Shown one piece after another: positions 23,043 to 31,991 of a stretch of 59,508 nt of DNA. A program made the position numbers and the translations under genes. This stretch comes from RGIG2206 sp045579085 (lineage in GTDB: Bacteria > Bacillota > Clostridia > Oscillospirales > Acutalibacteraceae). The notes under the pieces were generated by a model. That model made no database searches and was not told where the DNA came from. It was given only the letters and a program-made list of their open reading frames with translations. The stretch is taken from NCBI GenBank assembly GCA_045579085.1, contig JAZNLO010000024.1:1-59508 (forward strand), read 5' to 3'. Every line of letters starts with the position of its first letter. The first letter of the stretch is position 1.

Positions 23043-24509
23043 CTAAAACCTGAAGTAAATGAACGGATTGTAGCTATCTCCTACAAGCGCCATAGTAGAT
23101 AATAACAGCAGCGCCAGCGGAATCAGCACTTCAACAGTGCCGTAGCTTATAGCAATCGTCTTAGACTTTTCACTCTTTGCGGTAAGGAACGTGCCGATTG
23201 TCTTTGCAAGGGGAGTGCAGGCAATAATAGCAACAGTGATAAAGAAGATGTTGTTAAACCACATAGTAGTTGCTTCAAAATCAAACATCGGGTTGCCGTT
23301 AGCGCAGAACATACCCTTAACAACAGTCCACATAAGAGTGAGGTCGGTGAATCTAAAAATTATCCAGCTGAACAAAACAACAATCAAAAGGTAGATATGA
23401 CCGAGCACACGCACTTTATCAAACACCTTTTTAAGACCGATGTTTTCAATCACAAGGAATATAAAGAAGTATAAGCCCCATAATACGAAGTTCCAGTTTG
23501 CGCCGTGCCAAAGACCTGTAAGGAACCAGACAACGAGCATATTAAGCAGCTTTCTTGCCAGACCTTTGCGGTTGCCGCCTAAGGGGATATAAACATAGTC
23601 GCGGAAGAAACTGCTTAAGGAGATATGCCATCTGCGCCAGAACTCAGTCACGCTGTGCGCAACATAGGGGTAGTTGAAGTTTTCTTTGTAGTGGAAACCA
23701 ATCATAAGGCCCATACCGATTGCCATATCGGAGTAGGCTGAGAAATCGAGATAAATCTGCAGCATATACATAAGCACGCCAAGCCAGAGCATGCTTGCGG
23801 ATTTTGACGATAGCATTTCGATGTTTTCTGCCAATAGGGAAGAGTTGGATGCTACTACATCGCTGAGCAAGACAGTGTCAGCAATTTTTGCGCAAACGTT
23901 TGCAAGCAGTGCTTTTTTGGAAAGACCTATTACAAAGCGCGTAACACCTCTGCTGAATTCACGTGAGGTAACGTGACGATTGGTGATTTCCCTTGAAACA
24001 TCGCTGTATCGCACAATCGGACCTGCGATGCACTGATGAAACAGGCTGACATATAAAAACAGGTGCCAGAACGAGTGCTGAGCCTCAACCTCACCCTTAT
24101 AAACGTCAATAACATAAGATAAAACCTGAAATGTGTAAAAGGAGATACCGATAGGTAAGGCGATGTTTGTAACGAAGTCGGGCAAGTTGAATATTGCGCT
24201 GATGTTCGCCACCAAGAAGTTGGTGTACTTGAATACGCACAAAAGCCCAAGACTTACAACACAAGCGCAAACGAGCCAGAACTTAGCCAGTTTTCTGCTT
24301 TTGGCTTTTTCAATAAACAGGGAGAAAACCCAGTTAGAGAAAACCATGCCGAAAAGGAGTATAAGATATTTAGGGTCACCCCAGCAATAGAAGCAGATTG
24401 AAAACGCTATCATAACAGCATTTTTAACCTTGATGCTTCGGGCAAGGGAATAGACTATTAAATTAAGCGTTAAAAAAACGAAAACGAATAACAGATTTGA
24501 GAAAACCAT
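23043..24509 (-). CDS. MBOAT family O-acyltransferase (AlgI/DltB-like)
   Basis: Polytopic membrane enzyme that passes an acyl group across the membrane for polymer modification. The 488 residues have about eleven hydrophobic segments; the family signature is visible in YLDFSAYSDMAIGMGLMIG, FNYPYVAHSVTEFWRRWHI and FLTGLWHGANWNFVLWG, the last holding the invariant catalytic His. The ATG at 24509 is preferred because AGGGAG lies six bases before it; the longer frame starting at 24557 lacks a site. First gene of a two-gene operon with the DHHW protein. Confidence 0.93.
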   Translation of the reverse strand: MVFSNLLFVFVFLTLNLIVYSLARSIKVKNAVMIAFSICFYCWGDPKYLILLFGMVFSNWVFSLFIEKAKSRKLAKFWLVCACVVSLGLLCVFKYTNFLVANISAIFNLPDFVTNIALPIGISFYTFQVLSYVIDVYKGEVEAQHSFWHLFLYVSLFHQCIAGPIVRYSDVSREITNRHVTSREFSRGVTRFVIGLSKKALLANVCAKIADTVLLSDVVASNSSLLAENIEMLSSKSASMLWLGVLMYMLQIYLDFSAYSDMAIGMGLMIGFHYKENFNYPYVAHSVTEFWRRWHISLSSFFRDYVYIPLGGNRKGLARKLLNMLVVWFLTGLWHGANWNFVLWGLYFFIFLVIENIGLKKVFDKVRVLGHIYLLIVVLFSWIIFRFTDLTLMWTVVKGMFCANGNPMFDFEATTMWFNNIFFITVAIIACTPLAKTIGTFLTAKSEKSKTIAISYGTVEVLIPLALLLLSTMALVGDSYNPFIYFRF

Positions 24510-24564
24510 AATATACTCCCTGAATTTCAGACTCCAGTTTCCGACAAAATCAGACACTCATTAA

Positions 24565-24593
24565 ATACTAACACAATATTTTATGTAAATCAA
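24565..24593 (-). promoter_or_regulatory. Promoter of the MBOAT/DHHW operon
   Basis: On the minus strand TTGATT (24593-24588), a 17-base spacer and TAGTAT (24570-24565) preceded by TGT. Confidence 0.55.
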
Positions 24594-24610
24594 GACGGAT
24601 AACAATGTTG

Positions 24611-24640
24611 TAACAAAAATTATTGTAATGATTTTTGTTA
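24611..24640. repeat. Perfect 10-bp inverted repeat upstream of the MBOAT promoter
   Basis: TAACAAAAAT (24611-24620) and ATTTTTGTTA (24631-24640) around a 10-base loop. It lies 18 bases upstream of the -35 box, where an activator or repressor could bind. Confidence 0.45.
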
Positions 24641-24656
24641 TCATAGTATAAATGAG

Positions 24657-24690
24657 AAAAAATCCGCCCACTATCGTGAACGGATTTTCT
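24657..24690 (-). terminator. Terminator after the YcxB-like gene
   Basis: AAATCCG and CGGATTT arms around a 14-base loop; on the minus strand the tail is six U. The loop sequence CCCACTATCGTG resembles a unit of the hairpin array at 25347-25519. Confidence 0.65.
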
Positions 24691-24721
24691 TTTTGGAGCG
24701 TGTTGACAAAAAAGATGCCAC

Positions 24722-25237
24722 TTACTTTTTGTTGCAAACGGTAAGAAAATAAGAATTTTCAACCAATTCGTCTTTCTTCATAAGAAATAATTGCCCATCA
24801 ATTTCCATAACAAGAATATCTGCAATCACTTGTGCTTTTTTGATTTCGCCCAATCTCACTTTTATTTGTCGAATTGCGTCATCTGAGGAAATCCAAACAA
24901 TCAAGAAATCGTCATATAAGGTATAATCATACAATGTTTTTGTGTACTTGTCTTTGCTTTTTGCATAAAGTTTTTTGTAAGCTGAAATCCCCTTAATATG
25001 TCCAACCACGCTAATAAATAATACGCCTACTCCAAATCCGAGAAATGCTCTATCCGAAAAAATGCCGATAATTATGAGAAGTAATCCAGCAATAATAGAA
25101 CCTAACATTCGTTTTTTCATTAGCCCTATATATTTTTTCTCAACAGGTACTATTGCGCTCGGATCAAATTGAAATGTATAATGTTCTTTTGGGGTAGTTT
25201 CAATATTTTCAAATATGTTGTTTTTGAGTTGTAACAT
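24722..25237 (-). CDS. Small membrane protein, YcxB-like
   Basis: A 171-residue protein with two adjacent hydrophobic segments (about residues 45-82), an N-terminal cytoplasmic part, and a C-terminal part of short strands (YTLYDDFLIVWI, IKVRLGEIKKAQVIADILVMEI, QLFLMKKDEL). This layout, with two helices then a small PH-like beta domain, fits the YcxB-like family; the assignment is by impression. The function is unknown. GGGAG precedes the ATG. It has its own consensus promoter with a palindrome over the -10 box, so it is probably regulated. Confidence 0.6.
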   Translation of the reverse strand: MLQLKNNIFENIETTPKEHYTFQFDPSAIVPVEKKYIGLMKKRMLGSIIAGLLLIIIGIFSDRAFLGFGVGVLFISVVGHIKGISAYKKLYAKSKDKYTKTLYDYTLYDDFLIVWISSDDAIRQIKVRLGEIKKAQVIADILVMEIDGQLFLMKKDELVENSYFLTVCNKK

Positions 25238-25264
25238 ATTGCATTTCTCCCTTTTATAAGTTTA

Positions 25265-25302
25265 TGTGATATTATTATATCACATTTTCTAATATTTTTC
25301 AA
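25265..25302 (-). promoter_or_regulatory. Promoter with overlapping palindrome, YcxB-like gene
   Basis: On the minus strand TTGAAA (25302-25297), a 17-base spacer and TATAAT (25279-25274). A palindrome TGTGATA-6-TATCACA (25265-25284) covers the -10 box and is a good operator candidate. Confidence 0.7.
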
Positions 25303-25346
25303 TACCTGTCGTCAAAACGATGCGATAAAGGCGAGGGGGAAGGTTT

Positions 25347-25519
25347 TAATGAAATCGCGCGAGGCGCGATGAAATCCTCACTCCGTTCGGATGAAATCTT
25401 CGGCGTGCCGCCTCAAATGAAATTAAATCCGTCCGCCTATCCCGACGAAGTCGGATTTCATCACGAAGTGATTTCACCCCACGATAGTGGGATTTATCCC
25501 GTCCGTAAGGACGGATTTA
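25347..25519. repeat. Array of seven short hairpins separated by GATGAAATC/GATTTCATC
   Basis: Seven mini-hairpins can be read in order: ATCGCGC-GAG-GCGCGAT (25354-25370), TCCG-TT-CGGA (25382-25391), CGGC-GT-GCCG (25401-25410), CCGAC-GAA-GTCGG (25442-25454), ATCAC-GAA-GTGAT (25460-25472), CCCAC-GATA-GTGGG (25478-25491), and CCGTCC-GTAA-GGACGG (25499-25514). The linkers read GATGAAAT in the first half and GATTTCAT or GATTTA in the second, so the array is also a large inverted repeat. No reading frame is apparent. Similar arrays occur beside tRNA genes in Oscillospiraceae genomes (recollection). Confidence 0.75.
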
Positions 25520-25523
25520 GTTG

Positions 25524-25559
25524 AAAAAAAGCACACCTGCAGAGCAGATGTGCTTTTTT
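25524..25559. terminator. Terminator of tRNA-Cys, possibly bidirectional
   Basis: Stem of nine pairs with one mismatch (25531-25539 with 25545-25553), seven A on the left and six T on the right. On the minus strand it lies directly after the tRNA 3' end. Confidence 0.8.
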
Positions 25560-25560
25560 C

Positions 25561-25635
25561 TGGAGGTGCCACCCAGATTTGAACTGGGGAATAAAGGTTT
25601 TGCAGACCTTTGCCTTACCACTTGGCCATGGCACC
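25561..25635 (-). tRNA. tRNA-Cys (GCA)
   Basis: Read on the minus strand, 75 bases with encoded CCA. Acceptor stem GGTGCCA/TGGCACC, D arm with GGCCAAGTGGTAAGGC, anticodon loop CTGCAAA giving anticodon GCA, T arm CCCAG-TTCAAAT-CTGGG, discriminator T. No intron and no mismatch in the acceptor stem. Confidence 0.96.
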
Positions 25636-25713
25636 ATATCTTAACGCTAACATAGTATATTCCATTCCCACAATTTTGTCAACCCTAAATTAATAAAAGT
25701 TTTGAAAATACTA

Positions 25714-25742
25714 TTGCCTATAGCGAATAAGTGTTGTATAAT
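25714..25742 (+). promoter_or_regulatory. Promoter of dapF-dapL
   Basis: TTGCCT at 25714-25719, 17-base spacer, TATAAT at 25737-25742. Confidence 0.7.
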
Positions 25743-25769
25743 CCCATTATATGAAAAGGTGGTGTAAAT

Positions 25770-26609
25770 ATGGGCCTTAAATTTACAAAAATGCACGGAA
25801 TAGGCAACGATTATATATATTTCAATTGTTTCAACCAGCAAATAGAAGACCCTGAGAAGCTTGCTGAAAAAATCAGTGACAGACGTTTCGGCGTCGGCGG
25901 TGATGGAATCGTTATGATAATGAAGTCCAACGTGGCTGATTTTCGTATGCGTATGTTCAATCTCGACGGAAGCGAGGGCAAAATGTGCGGAAACGCTACA
26001 CGTTGCATAGGAAAATATGTGTACGAGAGAGGGCTTACCGATAAAACAGAGTTCACACTTGAAACGCTCAGCGGAATCAAGACGCTCAGGCTCAAGGTGG
26101 CAGACGGCGTTGTTGAGAGCATATCGGTTGATATGGGCAAGGCTGAGCTTGCAGCAGCAAACATTCCTGTTTTATCCGATACCGAAAAGGTTATAGGCAA
26201 GCTTTGCAAGGTTGGTGGCGGTTTTCATAAGATAACCTGTGTTTCAATGGGCAATCCGCATTGCGTTATGTTCACAGAGGATATCGACTCCTTAGACTTA
26301 GAAAAAATCGGACCCAACTTTGAGTTTGACCCAATGTTTCCTGAGAGGGTAAACACAGAGTTCGTTGAGGTTATAGATAAAAAGACGCTTAAAATGCGCG
26401 TTTGGGAGCGCGGCAGCGGTGAAACGTGGGCATGCGGCACGGGAGCCTGTGCAGTGTGCGTAGCAGCAGTTGAAAACGGCATCTCACCCATAGGGGAGGA
26501 TATTACCATAAAGCTGCGTGGCGGCGACCTTGTGATTAAGTATATGCCCGACGGCACAGTTAATATGACCGGTCCGGCGACCTTTGTTTACGACGGCGAG
26601 CTTATTTAA
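25770..26609 (+). CDS. dapF: Diaminopimelate epimerase
   Basis: Interconverts LL- and meso-diaminopimelate for peptidoglycan and lysine. The 279 residues open with FTKMHGIGNDYIYFNC; the two catalytic cysteines are those in KMCGNATRC (about residue 73) and WACGTGACA (about residue 217), and GVGGDGIVMI is also typical. AGGTGG precedes the ATG. Eleven bases upstream of dapL, so the two last steps to meso-diaminopimelate form one operon. Confidence 0.97.
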   Translation: MGLKFTKMHGIGNDYIYFNCFNQQIEDPEKLAEKISDRRFGVGGDGIVMIMKSNVADFRMRMFNLDGSEGKMCGNATRCIGKYVYERGLTDKTEFTLETLSGIKTLRLKVADGVVESISVDMGKAELAAANIPVLSDTEKVIGKLCKVGGGFHKITCVSMGNPHCVMFTEDIDSLDLEKIGPNFEFDPMFPERVNTEFVEVIDKKTLKMRVWERGSGETWACGTGACAVCVAAVENGISPIGEDITIKLRGGDLVIKYMPDGTVNMTGPATFVYDGELI

Positions 26610-26619
26610 GGAGGAAACT

Positions 26620-27804
26620 ATGCTGAAAATCAATTCAAATTATTTAAACGTAGGAGAGTCTTACCTTTTTTCAACTATAGCAAAGAAGGTTAACGAGTTT
26701 AGTGCAAACAATCCTGACCGCAAAATCATCCGTATGGGAATAGGCGACGTTACACGTCCACTTTGCGACGAGGTAATCAAGGGATTGCAGCAGGGCGTTG
26801 CAGATATGGCTGATGCGTCCACCTTCAAGGGTTATGGCCCTGAACAAGGCTACGGCTTCTTGCACAAGGCAGTCAAGGATTACTATGCCAAGAGGAACGT
26901 AGAGCTTGACGAAACCGAAATCTTCATCAGCGATGGCGCAAAGAGCGATATCGGAAATATTCTTGATATTTTCTCTGTTGATAACACAGTAATGGTGCCG
27001 GACCCTGTATATCCGGTGTATGTTGACACTAATATAATGGCAGGCAGAAAGATTACCTATATAAACGCAACAAAGGAAAACAACTTTTTGCCGCTGCCTG
27101 ACAGCTCAATGCACGCAGACATAATATATATCTGCTCACCAAACAACCCGACGGGTGCGGTTTACACTAAAGAGCAGCTCAAGGTTTGGGTAGACTTTGC
27201 GCTTGATAACAAGGCTGTTATCCTTTTTGACGCTGCATACGAGGCATTTGTTGTAGACGAGTCGCTTCCTCGCAGTATATATGAGATTGAGGGCGCAAGA
27301 AAGTGTGCAATTGAGATATGCTCACTTTCAAAGACTGCAGGCTTTACAGGCACACGCTGCGGATATACGATTGTGCCTCACGACTTGGTTGTTGACTCTG
27401 TTGAACTTAATAAATTCTGGCTCCGCCGTCAGACAACCAAGTTTAATGGCGTGCCTTACCTTATTCAAAAGGGAGCGGCTGCTGTATTCAGCGAAGAGGG
27501 ACAAAAGCAGGTTAAACAGGTGCTTGATTATTACCGCACAAACGCACAGATTATGACTCAGGCGTTTGACGAGATGGGTATCTGGTACACAGGCGGCAAA
27601 AACTCGCCTTATGTGTGGATGAAGTGCCCTGAAAATATGGGCTCTTGGGAGTTCTTTGATTTGTTGCTTAATAAGGTTGGCGTTGTGGGCACACCGGGCG
27701 CGGGCTTCGGCAACAACGGCGAAGGCTTCTTCCGTCTGACCGCTTTCGGAAACCACGAAAACACAGCAGAAGCTATGGAGCTTATCAAGTCACTTAAACT
27801 GTAA
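26620..27804 (+). CDS. dapL: LL-diaminopimelate aminotransferase
   Basis: PLP enzyme that makes LL-diaminopimelate from tetrahydrodipicolinate in one step, bypassing the acylated intermediates. The 394 residues start at ATG 26620 after AAGGAGG. Motifs: IFISDGAKSDIGNI, DPVYPVYVDTN, CSPNNPTGAVYT, FDAAYEAF and the PLP lysine in SLSKTAGFTGTRCGY. The combination with dapF marks the aminotransferase variant of the pathway. Followed by a terminator. Confidence 0.95.
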   Translation: MLKINSNYLNVGESYLFSTIAKKVNEFSANNPDRKIIRMGIGDVTRPLCDEVIKGLQQGVADMADASTFKGYGPEQGYGFLHKAVKDYYAKRNVELDETEIFISDGAKSDIGNILDIFSVDNTVMVPDPVYPVYVDTNIMAGRKITYINATKENNFLPLPDSSMHADIIYICSPNNPTGAVYTKEQLKVWVDFALDNKAVILFDAAYEAFVVDESLPRSIYEIEGARKCAIEICSLSKTAGFTGTRCGYTIVPHDLVVDSVELNKFWLRRQTTKFNGVPYLIQKGAAAVFSEEGQKQVKQVLDYYRTNAQIMTQAFDEMGIWYTGGKNSPYVWMKCPENMGSWEFFDLLLNKVGVVGTPGAGFGNNGEGFFRLTAFGNHENTAEAMELIKSLKL

Positions 27805-27811
27805 AACAAAA

Positions 27812-27851
27812 CCGCTCTGCGTAAGGATAAGCGCAGAGCGGTAAATTTTTT
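27812..27851 (+). terminator. Terminator of dapF-dapL
   Basis: Perfect 10-bp stem CCGCTCTGCG/CGCAGAGCGG (27812-27821 with 27832-27841), then TAAATTTTTT. Confidence 0.85.
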
Positions 27852-27869
27852 CATAAGGGTAGAAAATTG

Positions 27870-27898
27870 TTGATTTTAGAGGAAATGTATTGTATCAT
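27870..27898 (+). promoter_or_regulatory. Promoter of the 27935 gene
   Basis: TTGATT at 27870-27875, 17-base spacer, TATCAT at 27893-27898. Confidence 0.55.
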
Positions 27899-27934
27899 AA
27901 GAAAGATATAAATGTGTAAGGGAGGTGGCTTGCT

Positions 27935-28606
27935 GTGATAAAGGTTTATGAAGAAAATGCGGTTGAGATAGTGTCTGCGCCTGAGGGCTTTGTAATCGTA
28001 TCTCAAGAGGAGAATCTGGAGGACAAGGCGGTTGTTTCGTTCAAGTTTTACTCACTGCGCACGCATAAGCTTATAAATGTAACGAGGGACGTTTATCTGC
28101 GTGCAAAGTTCGGCGAGAATTACCAGAAAATCCACGATGTTTTAGATGATTACGTTAATTACAGCGTTGCCACTTTGAACGACGGCAGAACAGTATGTGT
28201 TTATCCCGATTCAAAGGCTGTTATGTTTTCTGAAACGGGCGAAACGGTATGGAGCGGCGAGTTTAAGTATAAAGACCACACGCCGACGGGCATCACCTTT
28301 GACGGTAGAAATATCTGGGTGGCGTTTGGAATGGCTGATACGATATTAAGGTATAATATGACCTCGATGCGATGGGACCTTCGCATCGGCAGTATGAATG
28401 ACCAGGCTTTTTCGGGTCCTGAGGGGCTGTTGAGTATCGGTTCAAATCTGATTGTATGCAACAGTGCAAGCAAATGCATTGAGGGTGTAGATATAGATAA
28501 ATATTCGATTGAGCAGTTATATACTTTTGACGAGCCTGTGTATCAGGTAATCAAATCAGAACAAGATACGGTGGTATTGCTTGAATCAGGTGTATATATT
28601 CTTTAA
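27935..28606 (+). CDS. Unrecognised beta-rich soluble protein
   Basis: A 223-residue protein, no signal peptide or membrane segment. The sequence alternates short strands and turns, with the repeated look of a small beta-propeller or NHL/YncE-like domain (GITFDGRNIWVAFGMADTI, LLSIGSNLIVCNSASKCIEG, DTVVLLESGVYIL). I do not recognise a family or active-site motif. It starts at GTG 27935 following GGAGGTGG. It has its own promoter and a terminator before addB. The role is unknown. Confidence 0.7.
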   Translation: MIKVYEENAVEIVSAPEGFVIVSQEENLEDKAVVSFKFYSLRTHKLINVTRDVYLRAKFGENYQKIHDVLDDYVNYSVATLNDGRTVCVYPDSKAVMFSETGETVWSGEFKYKDHTPTGITFDGRNIWVAFGMADTILRYNMTSMRWDLRIGSMNDQAFSGPEGLLSIGSNLIVCNSASKCIEGVDIDKYSIEQLYTFDEPVYQVIKSEQDTVVLLESGVYIL

Positions 28607-28612
28607 AACGAG

Positions 28613-28637
28613 CAGTCGCCAAAACGGCGGCTGTTTT
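28613..28637 (+). terminator. Weak terminator after the 27935 gene
   Basis: CAGTCGCC (28613-28620) and GGCGGCTG (28626-28633) with one G-U pair, then TTTT. Confidence 0.6.
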
Positions 28638-28703
28638 GCGTTTGTGGTGCATTTTTAGTACAATTAATATGTTATATTTAGGTAAAACAGGGGGGTGAAC
28701 AGA

Positions 28704-31700
28704 GTGCTTAATCTAATACTGGGAACAGCGGGCAGCGGTAAAACGTATTATATCAGGCATAAGATTGCAGAGCTTGTAGAGAAAGGCGAAACCAACATTG
28801 CGCTGCTTGTGCCTGAGCAAAACAACTTTGAGAGCGAGCGCGCAATGCTCAAGCTACTCGGCAGCGTGTCAACCGACGTGGTTGAGGTTACAAGCTTTTC
28901 AAGACTCGCAGAGTGTGTTGAGCAGTTAGGCAAAGTCGGCTCGGGATTCAAGGCGGATGACGGTGTCAAAATGCTGATGATGTGCAGAGCTGTGCGTAAG
29001 GTGAAAAGCTTTTTAGAGGTGTATTCACGTAGCTGTGAGAGCTCGGAATTTTGCGGCTCTGTTCTTGAGCTTGTAAATGAGCTTAAGCGCTCGCGTATAT
29101 CGGTTGATGATTTAACAGGCGCATCGGAGTTTTCTCAGGGCGCTTTAAAGAGCAAGGCGCATGACCTTTCGCTCATAATCGGCACTTATGAAGCGCTCTT
29201 GTCAGAACGCTTCAGCGACCCGCTTGACGACCTTACCAGACTGTGCGAGTCGCTCGAAAGTGTAGACTATTTCAGCGGCAGAAGCGTGTTTATCGATGCC
29301 TTTAAGGGCTTCACAGAGCAGCAGTTTGCCGTGCTTGAGCATATCATTCGCACCGCAAAGGACGTTTATATTACGTTTTGCGCAGATTCCATTGATGACT
29401 ATGAGCATTCAATGGGGCTGTTTTCAAACGTAAAGCGCACGATTTCTGCAGTTATAGACTGCGCAAAGCGTAACTCGGTTGCGGTTGCGCCGTGCGTTGT
29501 GCTTGAGGAAAGCCACAGGTTTGCAGGCACGCAGATTGAGGACGTTGACCGAGTGCTCAGAGGGCTCGACGTTGACGGCAACGATAAGGATTCGTGCGTT
29601 ACTGTTTGCAGTTGTACCAATATGTACGATGAGGCGGATTACGTTGCAAGAACTATACGCCGCTTAGTGAGAACGAAAGGCTACCTTTATAGAGATTTTG
29701 CGGTTATAGCCAGAGATATAGAGAGCTATCACCGCTTGCTTACAAATGCGTTTGAGAGATATTCCATACCCTGCTTTAGTGACAGGCGTGTGGAGGCAGA
29801 CTCTCTTGCGCTGATGAGATTTGTGCTGAATGCGCTTATGTGTGCGGCAGAAAACTATCAAACTGAGTTTATGATACCGTATGTTAAGAGCGTGCTGTCA
29901 CCGCTTAGCATTGAGCAAGCGTGCGAGCTTGAAAACTACGTTCTTATGTGGAATAAGAGGGGTCGTGACTGGGAGCAACAGTGGAAAGAAAACCCCAACG
30001 GACTCAATGCAGATTTTGACCAAAAGCAGTTAGAGCGGTTAGAAGAGATGCGTTGCAAGGTGGTTGAGCCGCTTGTTAAGCTGTCTAAGGCGCTCGAGTC
30101 AGGCAACGTAAAGCATATCTGTGGCGAGATTTACAAAATGCTTATCTCCATTAAGGCGGATAAGGCGTTGATAAACTATGCCAAAACGCTGGAGTTTGAC
30201 GGCGACGGCTATTTTGCATCAATAAACCGTCAAAGCTGGGATACTCTCATCGAGTGCCTTGATAACACAGTAAGAGCGTTTGGTGAAGAAAGCTGCGGCA
30301 AGGCTGAGTTTATCAGCCTGTTTAATATGCTGATTTCCACTTGTGACATATCAGCCATACCCGACAGGCTTGACGAGGTAATTATAGGCTCGGCAGACCG
30401 CATAAGAATTGGCGGCCAGAGGATAGTGTTTGTGATAGGCGCAAACTATGCAATGTTTCCAAGCGCCGCAAGACAGGGCGGCTTGCTCAGCCTGAGTGAC
30501 CGCCGCAAGCTCAAAGACGGCGGACTCAAAATGCCTGATTATGCAAGAGAAACCGCAATAGATGAGCGGTTTATCGCATATACCTCGCTTTGCAGCCCGT
30601 CAGAGAGGCTGATAATAACATATCATATGTCGTCGCTTTTAGGCGAAACGGTTACTAAGAGTGAGTTTGTAAACCTGCTTTGTGATAAAATAAGCGGTAT
30701 AGAATGTGTGCGCTCAAGTGATACAGAGCTTGACCGCTTAGAAGGCGTGCTGCCCGCTGTGGAGCTTGTTTCGTCTCACGAGCATCACGTTATGGCAAAG
30801 AGCCTCAGCGAAGCGTTGCACGCACGTGGACTTTCGGAGCAGGCGCTTGTTGATTCGATTATGAGCAAGCCCTCAGAAGCGGCACTTGAGAGTGACACCG
30901 CTATGAGCCTGTTTGGTAAAGACATAAAAATGTCCGCATCAAAGGTTGAAACCTATAGTAAATGCCCGTTTTCGTATTTTTGCGAATTTGGACTTAAGGC
31001 AAAGCCGTCAAAATCGGCTGAGCTTGACGTGCTGCAAAAGGGCACCTTGATTCACTATGTGCTTGAAAAAGCCGTATCAGGTCACGGCGACGGACTTAGT
31101 TCGCTTACGAAAGAGCAGCGCAGAGAGGAAATTACTCAGCTTTTGAGGGAGTATTCGGATTCAACGTTTGGCGGTTATGACCAGCTTGATAAGGAGTTTT
31201 TGTTCCTTGTTGAGAGAATCGCAATCATCCTTGATAACGTGCTTGAGAGAATAGGTGACGAGCTGGCTCAAAGTGAGTTTTCACCTGACAAGTTTGAGTT
31301 GAGAATCGGAGATGAGCTTGAGGCGGTAAAAATAAAAATCAAGGACGGCTCAGTCGTGCTCAGGGGCGCAGTTGACAGGGTTGACATCTATAAGGTAGAC
31401 GGCAAAACTTATGTCAGAGTTGTTGATTATAAGTCGGGCTCAAAGCAGTTTGATATGTCGGATATTTTCTGCGGAATAAATATGCAGATGCTGCTCTACC
31501 TTTTTGCTATAATCGACAGCGACCTTTATGAAAACCCCGAGTGCGCAGGCGTGCTGTATATGCCGTCAAAGCGCTCTGTCAAGGAAGCGGACAGAAACCT
31601 CTCTAACGATAAGATAAAGCTTGAGCAGGATAACGCGCTCTCAATGAAAGGGTTGCTTATCAACGATTCGTCGGTGCTCAACGCAATGGATAACAGCTCA

Positions 31701-31991
31701 GAGGGTAGGTATATACCGTATTATCCGAAGTCAAATCGCAAGCAGTCGTGGATTGCAAGCAAGGAAGATTTTGACAACATAAAGCGCAAGGTTTTCGGTA
31801 TAATTGAGGCTATGGGCAACGCAATTCACGCGGGTGAAATAGTGGTTGACCCTGTGGATACAGCTAACGGCTCTGCGTGCAAATATTGCGACTACGCAGC
31901 TGTGTGCAGACACAACAGCGAGCTTAACCGTAAAGCCGAGAAGTATACGCTTGCTCAGGCACTTGAAAAATTGGCAGAGGAGGCGGAGTAG
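28704..31991 (+). CDS. addB: ATP-dependent helicase/nuclease subunit AddB
   Basis: Subunit of the AddAB double-strand-break resection complex (the Firmicutes counterpart of RecBCD). The ~1095 residues begin with a Walker A GTAGSGKT near the N-terminus; the middle is a degenerate helicase; the C-terminal nuclease has VVDYKSG. The four iron-sulfur cysteines of AddB are visible: one in YSKCPFSYF and three in CKYCDYAAVC near the end. GTG at 28704 is preferred because the GGGGGGTG run then lies at normal distance; the GTG at 28695 would lie inside it. Directly followed by addA. Confidence 0.93.
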   Translation: MLNLILGTAGSGKTYYIRHKIAELVEKGETNIALLVPEQNNFESERAMLKLLGSVSTDVVEVTSFSRLAECVEQLGKVGSGFKADDGVKMLMMCRAVRKVKSFLEVYSRSCESSEFCGSVLELVNELKRSRISVDDLTGASEFSQGALKSKAHDLSLIIGTYEALLSERFSDPLDDLTRLCESLESVDYFSGRSVFIDAFKGFTEQQFAVLEHIIRTAKDVYITFCADSIDDYEHSMGLFSNVKRTISAVIDCAKRNSVAVAPCVVLEESHRFAGTQIEDVDRVLRGLDVDGNDKDSCVTVCSCTNMYDEADYVARTIRRLVRTKGYLYRDFAVIARDIESYHRLLTNAFERYSIPCFSDRRVEADSLALMRFVLNALMCAAENYQTEFMIPYVKSVLSPLSIEQACELENYVLMWNKRGRDWEQQWKENPNGLNADFDQKQLERLEEMRCKVVEPLVKLSKALESGNVKHICGEIYKMLISIKADKALINYAKTLEFDGDGYFASINRQSWDTLIECLDNTVRAFGEESCGKAEFISLFNMLISTCDISAIPDRLDEVIIGSADRIRIGGQRIVFVIGANYAMFPSAARQGGLLSLSDRRKLKDGGLKMPDYARETAIDERFIAYTSLCSPSERLIITYHMSSLLGETVTKSEFVNLLCDKISGIECVRSSDTELDRLEGVLPAVELVSSHEHHVMAKSLSEALHARGLSEQALVDSIMSKPSEAALESDTAMSLFGKDIKMSASKVETYSKCPFSYFCEFGLKAKPSKSAELDVLQKGTLIHYVLEKAVSGHGDGLSSLTKEQRREEITQLLREYSDSTFGGYDQLDKEFLFLVERIAIILDNVLERIGDELAQSEFSPDKFELRIGDELEAVKIKIKDGSVVLRGAVDRVDIYKVDGKTYVRVVDYKSGSKQFDMSDIFCGINMQMLLYLFAIIDSDLYENPECAGVLYMPSKRSVKEADRNLSNDKIKLEQDNALSMKGLLINDSSVLNAMDNSSEGRYIPYYPKSNRKQSWIASKEDFDNIKRKVFGIIEAMGNAIHAGEIVVDPVDTANGSACKYCDYAAVCRHNSELNRKAEKYTLAQALEKLAEEAE

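Noticed and set aside
24509..24557. Longer MBOAT reading frame
   Set aside because: No ribosome-binding site, while ATG 24509 follows AGGGAG and starts with the usual hydrophobic segment.
25347..25519. CRISPR array
   Set aside because: Stems differ in sequence, units are too short, there are no constant 30-base repeats with unique spacers, and no cas genes nearby.
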